From the NCBI GenBank assembly GCA_025890175.1, contig JANPYM010000005.1, forward strand, positions 587,779 through 651,778: a stretch of DNA of 64,000 bases. The letters run 5' to 3'. Under the pieces are notes generated by a model. That model searched no databases, was not told the DNA's origin, and worked only from the letters and a program-made list of their open reading frames with translations. The position numbers and the translations under genes are program-made. The DNA comes from Ciborinia camelliae. Its lineage: Eukaryota > Ascomycota > Leotiomycetes > Helotiales > Sclerotiniaceae. Shown piece after piece: positions 1-12,357 of this stretch (its first letter is position 1; each line of letters starts with the position of its first letter).

Positions 1-34
1 TATCCATTCACCACTCAACTCAATACAACACAAC

Positions 35-1894
35 TCAACACAAACCCAAATCCCTCCCCACAATCCTCGCGACATGGAGTAATTTCTCCTCCTCCAACCT
101 CCAGCCTACGAGCTGAATGCCCACGCTAGCACCTTTATACTTGCGGGCCTCGGACCACTGGGCCTCCATCTCGGAGGGTTTGCGCTCCTTCAACTTGGCG
201 TCGACGCCCCAGCCATCGTCGTCGCGGACCGCGCCCACCGGCACGCACACCACGGGCAGATCCAACAGGTTGAACACGCTCGTGTACCCCCAGTAGCGCG
301 CCTCGCCGTGCGCCGCCGCCACGCTGACCCCCGGCGGCCCCATGATGCAGTCGACCTTCAGATCGCGCATCAGCTTCGCGTAGCTGTTTTGCAGCTTGTT
401 GCGCTGCTGGTGCAGCGTCCATTGTTCGGGGATCGAGCGCGTTTGGCTGGTCGGTTTGTCGAGGAGCCAGGAGAGCAGCGCCGTCGGTGGCTCGTCCGCT
501 TGCGCCATGATGCTGTGGTATTCGGCGCCGGCATCGAGGAGGTAGAGCGCGTCGATGGTTTTCGTGATGGGTAGGTGCAGGTGCGTGGGGAAGAGAATGC
601 AGGTGTGGCCTGCATTTTGCAATTTCTGCGTCGTGGCGTGCAGGACGCGGGAGATGGGTGGGTGCGGATCGTGGACGCCGTCGGTGTATATGACACCGAT
701 TCGCAATTTTCTCGGCGCGGCTTCGGCGGCCCCTTCTTCGTTCTTCGTCCCTCCGCTCTCCCGAGATCCCCATGGGATCGGGATTAATCCCACCTCGCGC
801 CTCCACGGCTCGGCATCCAACAACGTCTTGCAGAATAACTCGACATCGTCCATACACGTGGCCAGCGGTCCCACCACGCCGATAATGCTCTCCATGCCAT
901 CATGGGCGCCGGATAATCCCGAGTGCGGCAGTCGCGCGATCGATGGCTTGAGTCCATAGAGACCACAACTCAGCGCGGGATTCCGGATACTCCCACCGAT
1001 ATCGGTGCCGATGCCCAAGATGGAGCCACGCATGGCGATCAGGGCGCTCTCGCCGCCCGAGGAACCACCGGGGGACAGCGCCGTGTTGAGGGGATTGGTC
1101 GTGGTGCCGTAGAGATTGGATTGGGTTTCCAGGGCCATGAGACCTTGGGGATTGGTCGTCTTGACGTGGAAGATGGCTCCGGATTCACGCAAGACTTGGA
1201 TGCACACGCCTTCCTGCTCGTCGCTCGTGCAGAAATTGTCGGCCCACGCGACGAATCCCGACGTCGACGGCGTGTCCATCAGATAGATGTGTTCCTTGAC
1301 GGAGATGGGGAGGCCGTGGAGGGGCCCGATGGGCTTTCCCGTTCGCTCCATGTAGGCGTCGAGTTCGGCGGCGCGGGCAAGCGCGCGGGGGTACATGGTC
1401 CACGCGAGACAGTTTGTCTGTTCTCATCATCAGCTTGAGTTCTTTTTCCCCTCGTGCGGAATACGTGGGAAAGTATCACAAAGATTTCACAGGAGAGAGG
1501 AGAAACCCACCGCCTGATGCGCCACCGCGCTCGCTTTACAAAAAGCCCTCGTGACCTCCACGGCGGTGTACACGCGCATTCTCAATTTCTCCACGAGATC
1601 GACCGCGGTACTATACACGATCTGGATTTCCCTCGCATCCAATAACCCACACGTCTTGACCAGATCCGCGGGGCGTGGGGATAGGAGGAGATCGGCCGAG
1701 AGAAGCCATTCGTTGGGGATGGAGGACCGGATGGATTGTTGACGCTGCGTCGCGATGGATTGCCATGTTGGAATTGAGGTTTCGGTTTCGGTGGAAAGTT
1801 CGGGGAGTGAGAGATCCTCTGAGGTGAGAGGTTGTTGATCTTGTTCTTTTTCTTGGATTGGCGGAGTTGGTATCTCAGCGATGAAGGGGGCCAT
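35..1894 (-). CDS. Amidase-signature family amidohydrolase
   Basis: Two-exon gene: exon 1 is 1894-1511, a 93-bp intron occupies 1510-1418, exon 2 is 1417-35. Predicted length 588 aa. The intron starts GTGGGT, ends AACAG and has a CTGAT branch site; splicing joins AHQA to TNCLAWTMYPRALARA in phase 0. I chose ATG 1894 (MAPFIAEI, context AAAATGGCC) over an in-frame ATG at 1960. Amidase-signature hydrolases cleave C-N amide bonds with a Ser-cisSer-Lys triad. All three are visible: Lys about 169 in ISVKEH, cis-Ser about 247 in GGSSGGES and nucleophile Ser about 271 in GTDIGGSIR, with the usual 24-residue gap between the serines. No signal peptide is evident, so it is probably cytosolic. Length fits fungal acetamidase-like enzymes; the substrate cannot be told from sequence. 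Confidence 0.93.
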
Positions 1895-2394
1895 TTTTAT
1901 GTAATATTTGATTTTCGATGGGATGGAATTGAAGACACTGATCTTCTTGATCTTCTCCAATTGTATACCTAATCAATTATACGGAGTCACTGTGGGTAGG
2001 TATGATGTGATATGATAACTTTATAGTCAGTACCTGTATCGTATATCAATTATCGTATATCAATTACCTATCATTGATCTGGAAATTCAAAACGTGTACA
2101 AATAATCCCCAGATAAAAACTAAAAACTAAACTAATCATCACACGCATCGCATTATTGCATCGAATCAGAATATATAACCTTATAAATACCTACATACCT
2201 ACCTACCTACCCGAGAAGTTTAAAAAATATGGAGACGGTTAACTTATTAGAATTTAGACCGCTTTCTTTCCTTCTTTCTTTTAGGTATTTCTACACTGCT
2301 CTACACAGTATAGCATAGCACAGCACAGTACAGCACCGTGCATACTATACTATACCATATCATACCCACCCCTCTTTTTATTTATAATATAATA
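1895..2394. other. Intergenic, 5' side of the amidase gene
   Basis: AT-rich sequence with short CCTA/TACC microsatellite tracts near 2190-2210. No open frame or RNA gene is seen. It presumably holds the amidase promoter. Confidence 0.5.
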
Positions 2395-2843
2395 CAGCAA
2401 AACCTCTCTATAAGGATCCTCTATATAAGGATAACCTCTTTATTAGGATTAAATTTTGGGTTCTATTGGATTTTAGGTGTAAAAAATGCCTATATTCTTA
2501 TATCCCTTTTATAAGGATTTAAGTTATTCTTTATAGTTAAGGGTCCCAAAATTAAAATTTAGTTTATTATAACCTTTTATATAAAAATATTTTTTTAAGT
2601 ACTAGTATAAAATATTTATAAAAATTATAAAATATTTATAAAAATTATAAAATATTTATAAAAATTATAAAATATTTATAAAAATTATACTGAATTTATA
2701 CCCGATCGAAATTGGTTGGTATATATTTGGGCCAAAATGTTACCCTCAGGCTATCGGGATTAGTCGGAATTTTATAAAAGGATATCTCTTTATATCCTTA
2801 TATTTGGTGCTAAAAAAAACATTCTTATAGAGAGGTTTTGCTG
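2395..2843. mobile_element. 449-bp MITE with pogo/Tc1-like terminal inverted repeats
   Basis: The left end reads CAGCAAAACCTCTCTATAAG and the right end is its exact reverse complement over 20 bp (2824-2843). Both ends are flanked by TA, the target duplication expected of Tc1/mariner/pogo transposons. The interior is AT-rich, has no transposase frame and carries four copies of a 20-bp unit. A short element with long perfect inverted repeats, TA flanks and no coding capacity is a non-autonomous MITE. The family label is inferred from the CAG-type terminus and the TA target. Confidence 0.85.
2609..2690. repeat. Four tandem copies of a 20-bp AT-rich unit inside the MITE
   Basis: The unit AATATTTATAAAAATTATAA recurs at 2611, 2631, 2651 and 2671, essentially without mismatch apart from the last base of the final copy. 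Copy number would be a simple polymorphic marker. Confidence 0.9.
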
Positions 2844-3704
2844 TATAATATAATATGATATGATAGGTATGAATTATAATATATACCTCGTACCTAATAT
2901 TCATATATGTATACATACATGCATGCATGCATATATAAAATCCCCGAAGATAAATGTCTAATAATGTCTCATGTAATATCTAGATACTCTACATAAATGT
3001 CTAATCACCACCTAATCACCTAATCAGCAGATCAGCAGATCAGATAAGCAAATTTTCGAATCGAAAATCCATCCATCCATCCATATTATTGGTAGAAAAG
3101 TTAAGGTTAAGATTAACCTACCTAATAATCGTGTCCACTTTCCCTTTTTATGAGGATGAGAAGGGGCGTCGTCTCCACTTGCCTATTTTACTTTCTCAAG
3201 CTGTTACAGAGGTAACTAGCTGGAAGTAGGTGGGTAGGTATTTTTATTACTTTTGAATCGTTAAATGCTGCTTGGGTGCCCCTTTGATTAGGTACCTACC
3301 TACTATAGGTACCTACCTAAGCGTTGGGTGAGTTGGGATGAGATAGGTTGGGATAAGATGGGATAAGAGAGTTGGTTTTGGGGTGTTTAATTACCTAGTT
3401 TGGGTGGGTAGATAGGTATTTTGTAGGTATTTTGTATTTAGTTGTAGGTTATACTATGGTTTGGTTTGATTTGATTTGGTTATTTTACCTCTCTATTTCT
3501 TCATCTACAATATCTCCAATATCTTCAATATCTCCAATATCTCCAATATCTCCAATATCTCCAATATCTCCAATATCTCCAATATCTCCAATATCTCCAA
3601 TATCTCTAATATCTCCAATATCTCCAATATCTTTAATATCTATTCCAATTAATATTTCCTCAAAATCAATAATTAGGTAGGTAGGTACAGTACTAGACCA
3701 GTTC
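2844..3704. other. Gene-free spacer with simple repeats
   Basis: Contains CATC and AGGT tracts and, near 3509-3650, a 9-bp minisatellite. No supported gene; an open frame through the minisatellite is a repeat artefact. Confidence 0.6.
3509..3650. repeat. 9-bp minisatellite AATATCTCC
   Basis: Roughly fifteen head-to-tail copies of a 9-bp unit (AATATCTCC with rare variants such as AATATCTTC and AATATCTCT). Because 9 is a multiple of 3, the array stays open as an Ile-Ser-Pro repeat on the plus strand. Confidence 0.93.
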
Positions 3705-5049
3705 TATTAGGCGAACCGAATTTCATCCGGATTCGATTCTTAATATTATTTTTTTCAATTCTAATTATTAAATTAATTTTTAATTATTTATTAATATAAA
3801 TTTGATAAAATTGAAATCTTAATATTTATTTTGATAAAATGAAAATTTTATATATATAACTCTTTTCAATTTTTTAGTATTTAATATACCAATTATTCGT
3901 TGCAATATAGATTTTAATTTTTTTTGATATATTAGTTTTCAAATTAATAAATAATAAATTATTTAATATATCTCAAATTGTTTGTAAATAAAATTTTAGT
4001 TTCTGTTAGGTATATTCCGATTCATTTTTATTAATAACAACATCAAGAAATATTTCAAATATATATATTTTTAAATGTTATTATACGTATTCAATAGAAT
4101 TAAGATTAGAAAAGTAAGGAGGCTAGTTTTCTATTAATGGAATATTTTGCTTTTGAAATTATACTTTAACTTTATATATATAATAGATTAAAATATTATT
4201 TTGTATAAACTAATATCCAGGATTCAATTCTTCGAATATGGAAGCTACTTTTTTTTCAAATATTTTAATATATAAATTGATATTATATTTATGTTTTTTT
4301 ATTTCAAAATTTTTATTTATAATATAAAGATTATTTTTTTTAATATTATAAAAGCTTTTTTATATTATAATTTTCATATTCTTATTTGTTTTGTATATTT
4401 GAATTATATTTCAATTTTATTTTTGTGTCGGGAAACGGAAGATTTATTTAATACGTTTTTTTTGCTTTTTTTTTATAGAGCATTCGTTGGATTAGAAGAT
4501 TAAACTTTATTTTTTTGTTGTGAGGTTTTTTATATTTAGGTATTATACAAGTTGTTTAAATATATATGTTTTTGTTAATAAAAGCTTTTTTTTAGCTTTT
4601 CAATTGAAAATTTTATTCATTTTAAGGATTTTTTTAATGGTAATGATATTACAATTTAATTTATACATTTTTTTTGTTTTTTTATATGTAGATTTAGAAT
4701 TTAGTTGTACGTGGCGTAGCAGGATTCGTTCGTTTTGTTCGGTATATATTTTTTTGCGAATCTTTTTAAATAAAAACGTTTTTTCGTTGTGTATTGCGTT
4801 TTGTTTTATAATATAAAAAATCGTAAATAAAAAGATTTCGAAATCCCTACCGATTCGTATAGGCTTAGCACTTTTTTGGGCCTTTTCTACGATTTTGCTG
4901 TGCATATATATGCTAAGATACTTAAAAGCTACCTCATTTAGGTTAATTGATCTTAGAGGAGTACGTGGTATTGATATATTTAATAAATAAATTAAAGAGA
5001 AAAGAAATGTGTTTAGAAAAAATCACGTTTTATAAAGTTTCGCCTAATA
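3705..5049 (-). mobile_element. RIP-degraded Tc1/mariner transposon
   Basis: About 1345 bp, the usual length of a full Tc1/mariner element, bounded by TTAGGCGAA and its inverse (left 3707-3715, right 5039-5047) next to TA. It is far richer in A+T than the surrounding genes and has stops in all frames. On the minus strand 4122-4090 reads PPYFSNLNSIE, which aligns residue for residue with the Tc1/mariner DDE-region motif PPYSPDLNPIE; every difference can be made by C-to-T or G-to-A transitions. That is the footprint of RIP on a once intact transposase gene. No functional protein remains. Confidence 0.85.
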
Positions 5050-5466
5050 TAAATAGAGGGGTATTGTAATTATTAATTATAGTATATATATACCTACCTA
5101 TCTATCTATCTACCTATCCATCTATCTATCTCATATATCTCGTACCTATAAATTCGTTCCACTACTACAACCATCTCGACCACGACCCAATCTAAATCCA
5201 AATCCAAATCCAAGAAGGGATATGCGTTATGTGTTATATATACCCCCCCCGAAAAAAAAACGAAAGAATACATTATAATTAGGTAGGTATAAGTAGACAA
5301 ATAAACGAATACCGGCTTCTCATTCCCTCCTTCTTCCCTCCAAATACCAAACACTAAATACCAAATACCAAATACCTCCCTACCTACTCCCATTCCCACC
5401 CCTTTCACCCAATTTACCTTATTATATAACAGGGTATATATATAATCATACCATCATACCATTATA

Positions 5467-5550
5467 CCATCCTTCCCAATCCATCCTTCCCAATCCATCC
5501 TTCCCAATCCATCCTTCCCAATCCATCCTTCCCAATCCATCCTTCCCAAC
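5467..5550. repeat. Six tandem copies of a 14-bp unit
   Basis: The unit CCATCCTTCCCAAT is repeated six times back to back, the last copy ending in AAC instead of AAT. Near-perfect identity points to recent expansion. Confidence 0.95.
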
Positions 5551-5667
5551 ACCTTTCTCGGAAAACTTCACCTCATTTTTATTTCCCATCCCATCCCAAC
5601 CCATCCCATCTCATTCCATCCTATAACCTTGTACGAAAATCATTGATGATCTGGTCTAATCTAATAT

Positions 5668-5788
5668 AGGTAGATAGGTAGGTAGATAGGTAGGTAGATA
5701 GATAGGTAGGTAGGTAGGTAGATAGGTAGGTAGATAGGTAGGTAGATAGGTAGGTAGGTAGGTAGGTAGATAGGTAGGTAGGTAGATG
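5668..5788. repeat. TAGG/TAGA tetranucleotide microsatellite
   Basis: A long run of TAGG and TAGA units. Shorter tracts of the same motif occur throughout the window (for example 11985-12020 and 33065-33120). Confidence 0.9.
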
Positions 5789-6253
5789 CCTCTTTAGACA
5801 GACGAGGCCACTAAGGTTCTATTATATGAGGTGTTGGCTGGCTGGCTGATAGTTGGGGATTGGGGATTGGGTCGAAGGTAGATGGTTTTTTGATAGGGAG
5901 GAGGAGACACGAGAGGAGGAGGTAGGTAGATATGGGAGTAAATATCTAGGTGGGTAGTATGAGATAGATAGATGAAGAATAAGAGTGTATTTGGATGTTA
6001 TGTGGGATGTTTAAATACATATATATATATATGATGATAGTACCTAGATAGTAACAAATTGCCCATTTTGAACTCCTCCATCTGCCTGTGTGAATGAATC
6101 GATCCTCCAATTACAATTCACAAAACGCCAAAAATGAGGGCCGAATAATTTCCCAACACAAAAGTGAAACCGACCTATCGGATGACATGACATGACACGA
6201 CACGCACGCGAAGAAACGCCCGACCCGAAACCCAACCACGGGTCGGTACCTAA

Positions 6254-8275
6254 TCAAACCAAAAGAATACAAGAACCCAACTCCCGAATGGACCTCGTGC
6301 AATCGACCAACCTGCCATCTCTGCCCTGCAACTCCCAAGATTTTTCCAAGATCTCCAACGCGCTGCCCGAGTTGCCAAACGAGCGGGAGTGCGACACCGC
6401 GCCGCGCGAGATGTGGCGGAAGAATTCTTGATCCGGTGGCGAGCTGGCGAGACAGCCGGCGACCGAGAGAGGCCACACGAGTCCGCGGAACATTTGCGGG
6501 TTGGGGATCATGCGCATGGCATTGATGGTATTGTGCAGGAGGGTGTCGACATCTTCGGGCACGACGTGGTCCGTGATGACCATTTGGAGATAGATGAGCG
6601 CGGCGCAGGCAAAGATGTGCGTGACGACGTGGATGGTGTGTTGATTGTAGAGATCGGTGTGGTAATAAGGAGGGGTGCCACGGTGGATGGCTCGTAAAGC
6701 GGTGAGTTCCTCCCAGGTCTCGGAATTTTTGGATTCCAGTCGACTGCGTATGTTTTGTTCCGTCATGATCAATTGCTGTTCGAAATCCACCGTGTGGTCT
6801 TGTTCGTGTTTTCTCCGCCACGTTCCGAGCCATGCAATCTCGCTGATCATTATCATGACCCAATTTTCACATCCCATGATCGAGGTCAATTGAATTTTAT
6901 GATCGGATTTTGATGACCCTGGCTTTTTGGCTGAGAGTAGTCGATTATGAAACTCGGATAGCCATGGATGAGATCCTGTAGACACACAGGCTCTATAAAT
7001 TCAGTATCAGCAATCGCCTGGCCATGAACACATCATAGTGCAAATAGAAAAAGTAAATGCAAAGCGTAGGGCCAGGTTGGCTTACAAAGCATCCATCCAA
7101 ATAATAGCACCCGTAAAGAAATCTAATGCTGCACTATCACGTGAAACAGTACTAGCACTAGTAGTAGATTCAGGAGAACCGGCATAAGGATAGTTGAAGC
7201 ATTGAGAGGAAGTTAATAAGGTTTCCGGGTCCGGAATACTACCATTTGATACTTCATGAAGGACCAATATAAGCTCTGATGCAGCTCGTAAGTGAACTTG
7301 CCAATTACTAACACCTCCATTGAAAAGCTTAAAATATCTGTCAGTATTTAGACAAAATCATGCCTAATACAATGAAAACTTACCTCAAACGAAATCAATT
7401 GAATTATACAAGCAAGTATCTGAATATTCCCATCAAATGCCCCTTGCTCAGATGCATTTTTATCATTGGTTTGAATGAAATTCTGCAATTCCTTCAGGGC
7501 AAGATTGTGATGATGTTCTAATTCATGAAGATAATCAATCTCAGCCTGACCACTTTCTTGCTCCAGAAGTAAGGATTGTCGATGGAATGCACTCAAACTT
7601 AAAGCTGCATGGTAGAGAGGTTTCGTCCTGGTCAACAATGATAGAAGCCATCCTCTCCCAGACGATAATGATGGAGTATGAAAACGGAATTGTATAAAGA
7701 AAACATGATCGAGGTAATGCATCATCAAACTTGCTTCTTGATCCTCGATCCATTTTGGAAATAACGGAGATTGAGGTTCGGTTGGTTGTTTCTCATGGCC
7801 CATCTCCATGTGAGTAGATATTGAGATGACATTCTCGATACTTGGTAAATATCTTCCTTTCTTAGGACTTTTCCTCGCACTAGGTGATTTTGGTGATCTG
7901 GGTGACGATGATATCGAATTTGCTCTTATCCTCGCACGAAACGCCGCTCTCTTTTTACTTGCGGACGCAGCAACAATCGCCTTAATTCTTTCCAACTCTT
8001 CTTTCCCAACTTTTGGATCATCAATCCATCTTGGTTTTGGACCATACTGACACTCCACATTAACATCCGCACACCTCAAGCAACCTGTAGACAAGACAAT
8101 AACGATGATTAGTTCAATTTGAATTCGAATTCGGCAAGTGGGGATTATAATAAAAGAACCAACCGGGTTGTACCTCGTCACATTTCTTTTTCCGAATTCT
8201 ACAAGTCCAACACCCCCGATTACTTCGGATAGCGAGGGGTGAATTGGCGTTAGAGCCGGGTATGTTGTTGTCCAT
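6254..8275 (-). CDS. Zn(2)-Cys(6) fungal transcription factor with Fungal_trans_2-type domain
   Basis: Four-exon model: 8275-8164, 8084-7384, 7327-7086, 6992-6254; predicted 597 aa. Introns are 79, 56 and 93 bp with good GT..AG borders and frames that close exactly. The start ATG gives MDNNIPGSNANS. Residues about 22-48 form CWTCRIRKKKC plus CLRCADVNVEC, a C-x2-C-x6-C-x6-C-x2-C-x6-C binuclear zinc cluster that binds DNA; the first intron cuts between its halves. A basic linker (residues about 70-115) follows, then the long helical regulatory domain with FELFNGG, HLRAASELI, WMDALACVSTGS and a C-terminal ILLV, all typical of the Fungal_trans_2 family. It is divergent from the hydrolase gene at 9425 across 1.1 kb. 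Target genes are unknown. Confidence 0.92.
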
Positions 8276-9424
8276 CGGGTAACCTTAAGGGGATGGTGGT
8301 ATTCAGCGGTCACTTGCATAAATGATTTCCCGATACACATTATTCTGTGGTAAGGGTACATACAGTAAGGGTAAGGTTACACATACAAAATCCCAATATC
8401 GTGATCACAGGCGCCCGCTCATCAGCTTCGCGACGCCTTTCTCTATCATGAAGATCGTATCGTCAAATCAGATGAGAGGATAGGGGGGTAGGGGTTATAC
8501 ACTCGTAGGTAGGCTAAACATCATTGATGTGAATAACGGGTACATATCTTTTCTTTTCCTGGATTAGAATTTAATTAGATGTGTGTGAGACTGTGAGTTG
8601 TTGAAAGTGGAATTGGAATTGGAAGAATAAAGTGTGATGGATTTCTCAGAGGGGTAAAAGAGCAACTGGAGACGAGAAAGAAAATCTTCCAATCGGTTCG
8701 CCTTACTTAATGAGGAGCAAACTTTTATCAATTTATTTTTAATTTATAATTATGCAACTATCCATAAATCCCACACTTCTTATCATTCTTATCGGTTCAA
8801 GCAAAGGTCACGGGTCGAGTGGATGAAACAACCATGTGATGATTTAACATCCAAACAGATCTTCAAGATAATTAGCTAGTAGATAGCTAGCTAGCTCCCT
8901 CCCTATATCTCAGCTACCCGTGGACATGAACACCTCAGCTACACCTTGGCTACACAATGGAAGTCTCAGATACAGAGCAAATATCCGAAAAAGCGACGGT
9001 GACGGTGAGACGGAGAATGACGGGAATCTCTGGATCTCACCGGCAAAAATACTATGACTGGGTAGGTATCTATCATAGTATCATCCCACCACTCGCACCT
9101 TCCAGATTACAGATTTATGCAGGATAAAGCAGGATGATAGGTAACGGGACCTTTCGACCTTTCCTAATACACTTTGATTGGTATCATTTCATTATTATTG
9201 GTGAATATGGTGTTACATAGGGTTGGTTAGTTCTCAGATACCTACTACCTATTGAACCATCTTATCCGACTTGTCGATACCCAGCCCTAGGTATGTCTCA
9301 AATTGTGCACAAGAAAGCACCCCAAGCAATAAGGACGTTACCGTTACCGTTACCAGATCTTCAAATAGCAATGTGTCCATCCGAATAGTTCTCGAGATGA
9401 TATGTTATTGCATCACAAACTGTT
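8276..9424. other. Shared 5' region between the transcription factor and the hydrolase
   Basis: No gene is supported. As the two flanking genes are divergent, both promoters should lie here. No operator can be assigned from sequence alone. Confidence 0.5.
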
Positions 9425-11593
9425 ATGGCGACTGAAAAAGAAATCGGGTTACCGGTACCTATAGTAGTCACCTTGAGTCGTTCTCAAGGATGCTACTCAT
9501 TACTGAAATTCTACTCAGCCTTCTTTCTTGGCACTTTCATTCTTTCAATATGGCATTATGGTATCCCTTCAAATCTAATATCTCCTGTAAATCTCGAGTT
9601 GAATCATTTACCCCAAGCTGTCCCGAAAGCAAGTTGGAAGTGGTCCGATGTAGGTTTCTTTCCTCTGATGAAGACTTGGGATGCATGCATATCCTTATCA
9701 CAATTCTCAGGTCGAACCAAGCACCGACCTCATCTGGCACTCATGTTACGATACCTTTCAATGCGCTCGCCTCTCCTTACCACTAGACTGGCTCGATGAA
9801 TCAAACCCCTCCCGAATTTCCCTAGCCATCATAAAAATTCCAGCAACAGATCTCACCGACTACCGTGGTCCCGTATTCACTAATCCCGGAGGTCCAGGCG
9901 GCTCCGGAATTTTTTCCATGCGAAGAAATGGACACAATCTCCAAAAGATCGTCGGGAAAAATCATGATATCATTAGTTTTGATCCCAGAGGCGTGGGAGC
10001 TTCAACTCCGAAACTAGATTGCTGGGGCTCGAAACAGAATTCGAAAGTTTGGAAGTTAGGTGATGTAGGGCTGGTGGATTCGCATCCGGGCGTTTTGTAT
10101 GATGCGTATGCGAGAGCGAGTGCTCTATCTCGGACCTGTGAAGAGAACATGAATCAAGAAGCGAAAGCTAGAGGGAGAGAGGAAGAGTCGTTGCTGCAGT
10201 TTGTAAGCACCACGAGTGTGGCACGTGACATGTTGGAGATTATGAAGAAGACTGGGACGGAGAAGATGAGGTATTGGGGGTTTAGTTATGGGACTTTCTT
10301 GGGTGGTGTTTTTGCTGCGATGTATCCAGATAAGGTAGATAGGATGGTGAGCGATGGTATGGTTTTTCTTTTCTTTTTTTTTTCAAAACCACTCGATAAC
10401 TTAATGTTAATAGCTTCTATCTAATACTGACCCTGATTTAGGTAATGTAGACTACCATGAATGGTCCACCAACGCCCATACATCCTTTCTCCATGATTCG
10501 GATAAGATTATGGAAGCATTCTACCACTACTGCCACCTCTCCGGTCCCACACTCTGCTCTTTTTACTCCCCCACCCCTTCTCAAATATCAACCCGTCTAC
10601 ATAATATCCTCGCTTCCCTAAAGCTTCACCCTATAATTGTCGCCTCATCAGACACCATCTCACTTCCCGAAATAATAACATACACCTCACTCCAACGACT
10701 CATCTCGGCCTCTCTATACCGCCCCATCCTCCTTTTCCCCTCTCTCGCCAACGTCCTCCTTTCCCTCGAAGCGGGGGATGGTCTCCCATTCATCCATCTC
10801 GTGTCGACATTCGGCATGCGTGAACCCTTCACTTGCGAATGTGAATCTTGCAATAATGGATTCCCGTCTCCTGCCGAGCAAGAAGATCTCGAAGCTACAG
10901 ATGATGCCATGGCAGCCGTCATGTGCAGCGATGGTGGACCCATGAATGATACCGTTTCGGAATTTATTCATTACGCCGATACACTTATGCGTGGGGCAAA
11001 AGCTTCCGGTGCCGTCAATGTTGAGGCTAGAATGACGTGTGTGGGATGGAAAGTTCAATCTAAATTTAGATTTACAGGTACCTTTCCATCTCCCTCCTCT
11101 CCTTCCCCTTAAAAATTCTTCAGCCCCATGAAATCCATCCTAACCATCCTAACCAACCTCACCACCAGGACCCTTCAAGGGAAACACATCGCACCCCATC
11201 CTCTACATCGCCAACCTCGCAGACAACGTCACGCCTCTCAGCAGCGCCCTCTCCAACTCGCAAAGCTTTCCCGGATCGAGAGTGCTAGTGCAGGATTCGT
11301 ACGGCCATACGAGTCTGACGGCCCCTTCGATCTGTACGGCGAATTGGATCCGCGAGTATTTTCAAACCGGGACGTTACCGGCGGTGGGCACGGTTTGTGC
11401 TGCGGATGTGGAACCTTTTGGGGGGAGGGAGGAGGAGAAGAAGGATGGGAAGGGGAGGTTGGGGGGTGGTGGTGGTGGAGATGCGATGGAAAGTGAGAGA
11501 GAAAGAGAACTTAGAGAAGCGGGCTGGGAATTAATGATAAATGCAAATGCGAATGTTGGATGGGGTAGACTATACCTTGGGAAGGGGATTTGA
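9425..11593 (+). CDS. Membrane-anchored alpha/beta hydrolase, tripeptidyl aminopeptidase (S33) type
   Basis: Four-exon model: 9425-9649, 9711-10356, 10442-11077, 11169-11593; 643 aa. Introns are 61, 85 and 91 bp with phases that close. Residues about 25-45 are hydrophobic and could act as a signal anchor. The oxyanion motif NPGGPGGSG precedes DPRGVGAS. The catalytic triad is visible: Ser about 267 in GFSYG, Asp about 521 in NLADNVTP and His about 549 in SYGHTSL. The C-terminal part with DNVTP and GHTSL corresponds to the TAP-like C-terminal domain. Family members remove N-terminal peptides or amino acids; secretory-pathway or surface location is inferred from the N-terminus. A Gly-rich, low-complexity loop (GGGGGG) lies near the C-terminus. 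Exact substrate is not deducible. Confidence 0.9.
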
Positions 11594-12357
11594 TCGATTG
11601 ATCATCAAATTCAGCTTGCCTCACCTGACGTCAGGATAGGTGGTGACGGACATACCTTACATACATATGAGATGCATATATCAGATCAGATCAGATCAGA
11701 TCAGAGACGGAGATGAGATTAGAGAGATGAGAGATAAAAAATGAGAAATGAGGAGATGTCATTTTAAAGATCAGAGTTAGAGCGAGATAGAAGGAGTCGG
11801 CGAGTTAATTGAATATTAAATAGGCACCTATCTATATACCTATATATTCCAAGTTACTTATCTACCTACCCTACCTACCTATACTTGAAGAATATATATG
11901 GATACCTAGCTAGGTATGGATAGGCAATCGATTTTATTACCTTATTTTAGTTATTGTGTATACAATGTTTAGGTATTTCTAGGTAGATAGGTGGGTAGGT
12001 AGGTAGGTATGTAGGTATGTATACCTAGTACTTGGGTTGCTTATTTACTACCACGTGAAAGGAAAGGAAAGGAAAGGAAATAAAAGAAAACAAGATTCAA
12101 GTTAGCTATATAATCCAATCCCTACTGATCTTGATGTTAAATTGGTATTGAGAGTAGGAGTACCGAGCAGAATAGGAAAAGAGTGATGATTATCCCTAGT
12201 GTCTAGGTAAGTAGGTAATGAGGTTCGAATACGATGGCATGCATGGTCAGATGATTTGTATTTCTTCCGCGGTGAAGTCTAGAATTTTGGTGTGGACGAG
12301 AGCATGGCGGTAATGGTATTAAAGAACAAATCTAGGATAAAATTCCAAATCTTAATC
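11594..12357. other. Convergent 3' spacer with simple repeats
   Basis: Lies between the 3' ends of the hydrolase and the Swd3-like gene. Contains GATCA, GGAAA and TAGG tracts. No gene is seen; an overlapping plus-strand frame entering at 12292 is antisense to the Swd3-like C-terminus. Confidence 0.6.

Larger units (their letters stand above)
5050..6253. other. Gene-free spacer dominated by microsatellites
   Basis: Holds a CTAT/CTAC tract (about 5093-5135), a 14-bp tandem repeat (5467-5550) and a TAGG/TAGA tract (5668-5788). Open frames here are compositional; no gene is supported. The last part is the 3' flank of the transcription-factor gene. Confidence 0.6.

Noticed and set aside
135..1438. 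Several long frames in other phases across the amidase gene
   Set aside because: Shadows caused by the GC-rich coding sequence; only the minus frame with the amidase triad is real.
3432..3680. Plus-strand open frame with Ile-Ser-Pro repeats
   Set aside because: It is the translation of a 9-bp minisatellite; no start context, motif or flanking coding signal.
4291..4905. Overlapping frames rich in Phe, Ile and Lys
   Set aside because: Artefacts of extreme A+T in the RIP-mutated transposon.
5106..5408. 100-codon minus-strand frame
   Set aside because: Formed by microsatellites and homopolymers; no family motif.
12221..12235. GGTTCGAATAC resembling a tRNA B box (also at 16203)
   Set aside because: No A box or cloverleaf could be formed around either site.
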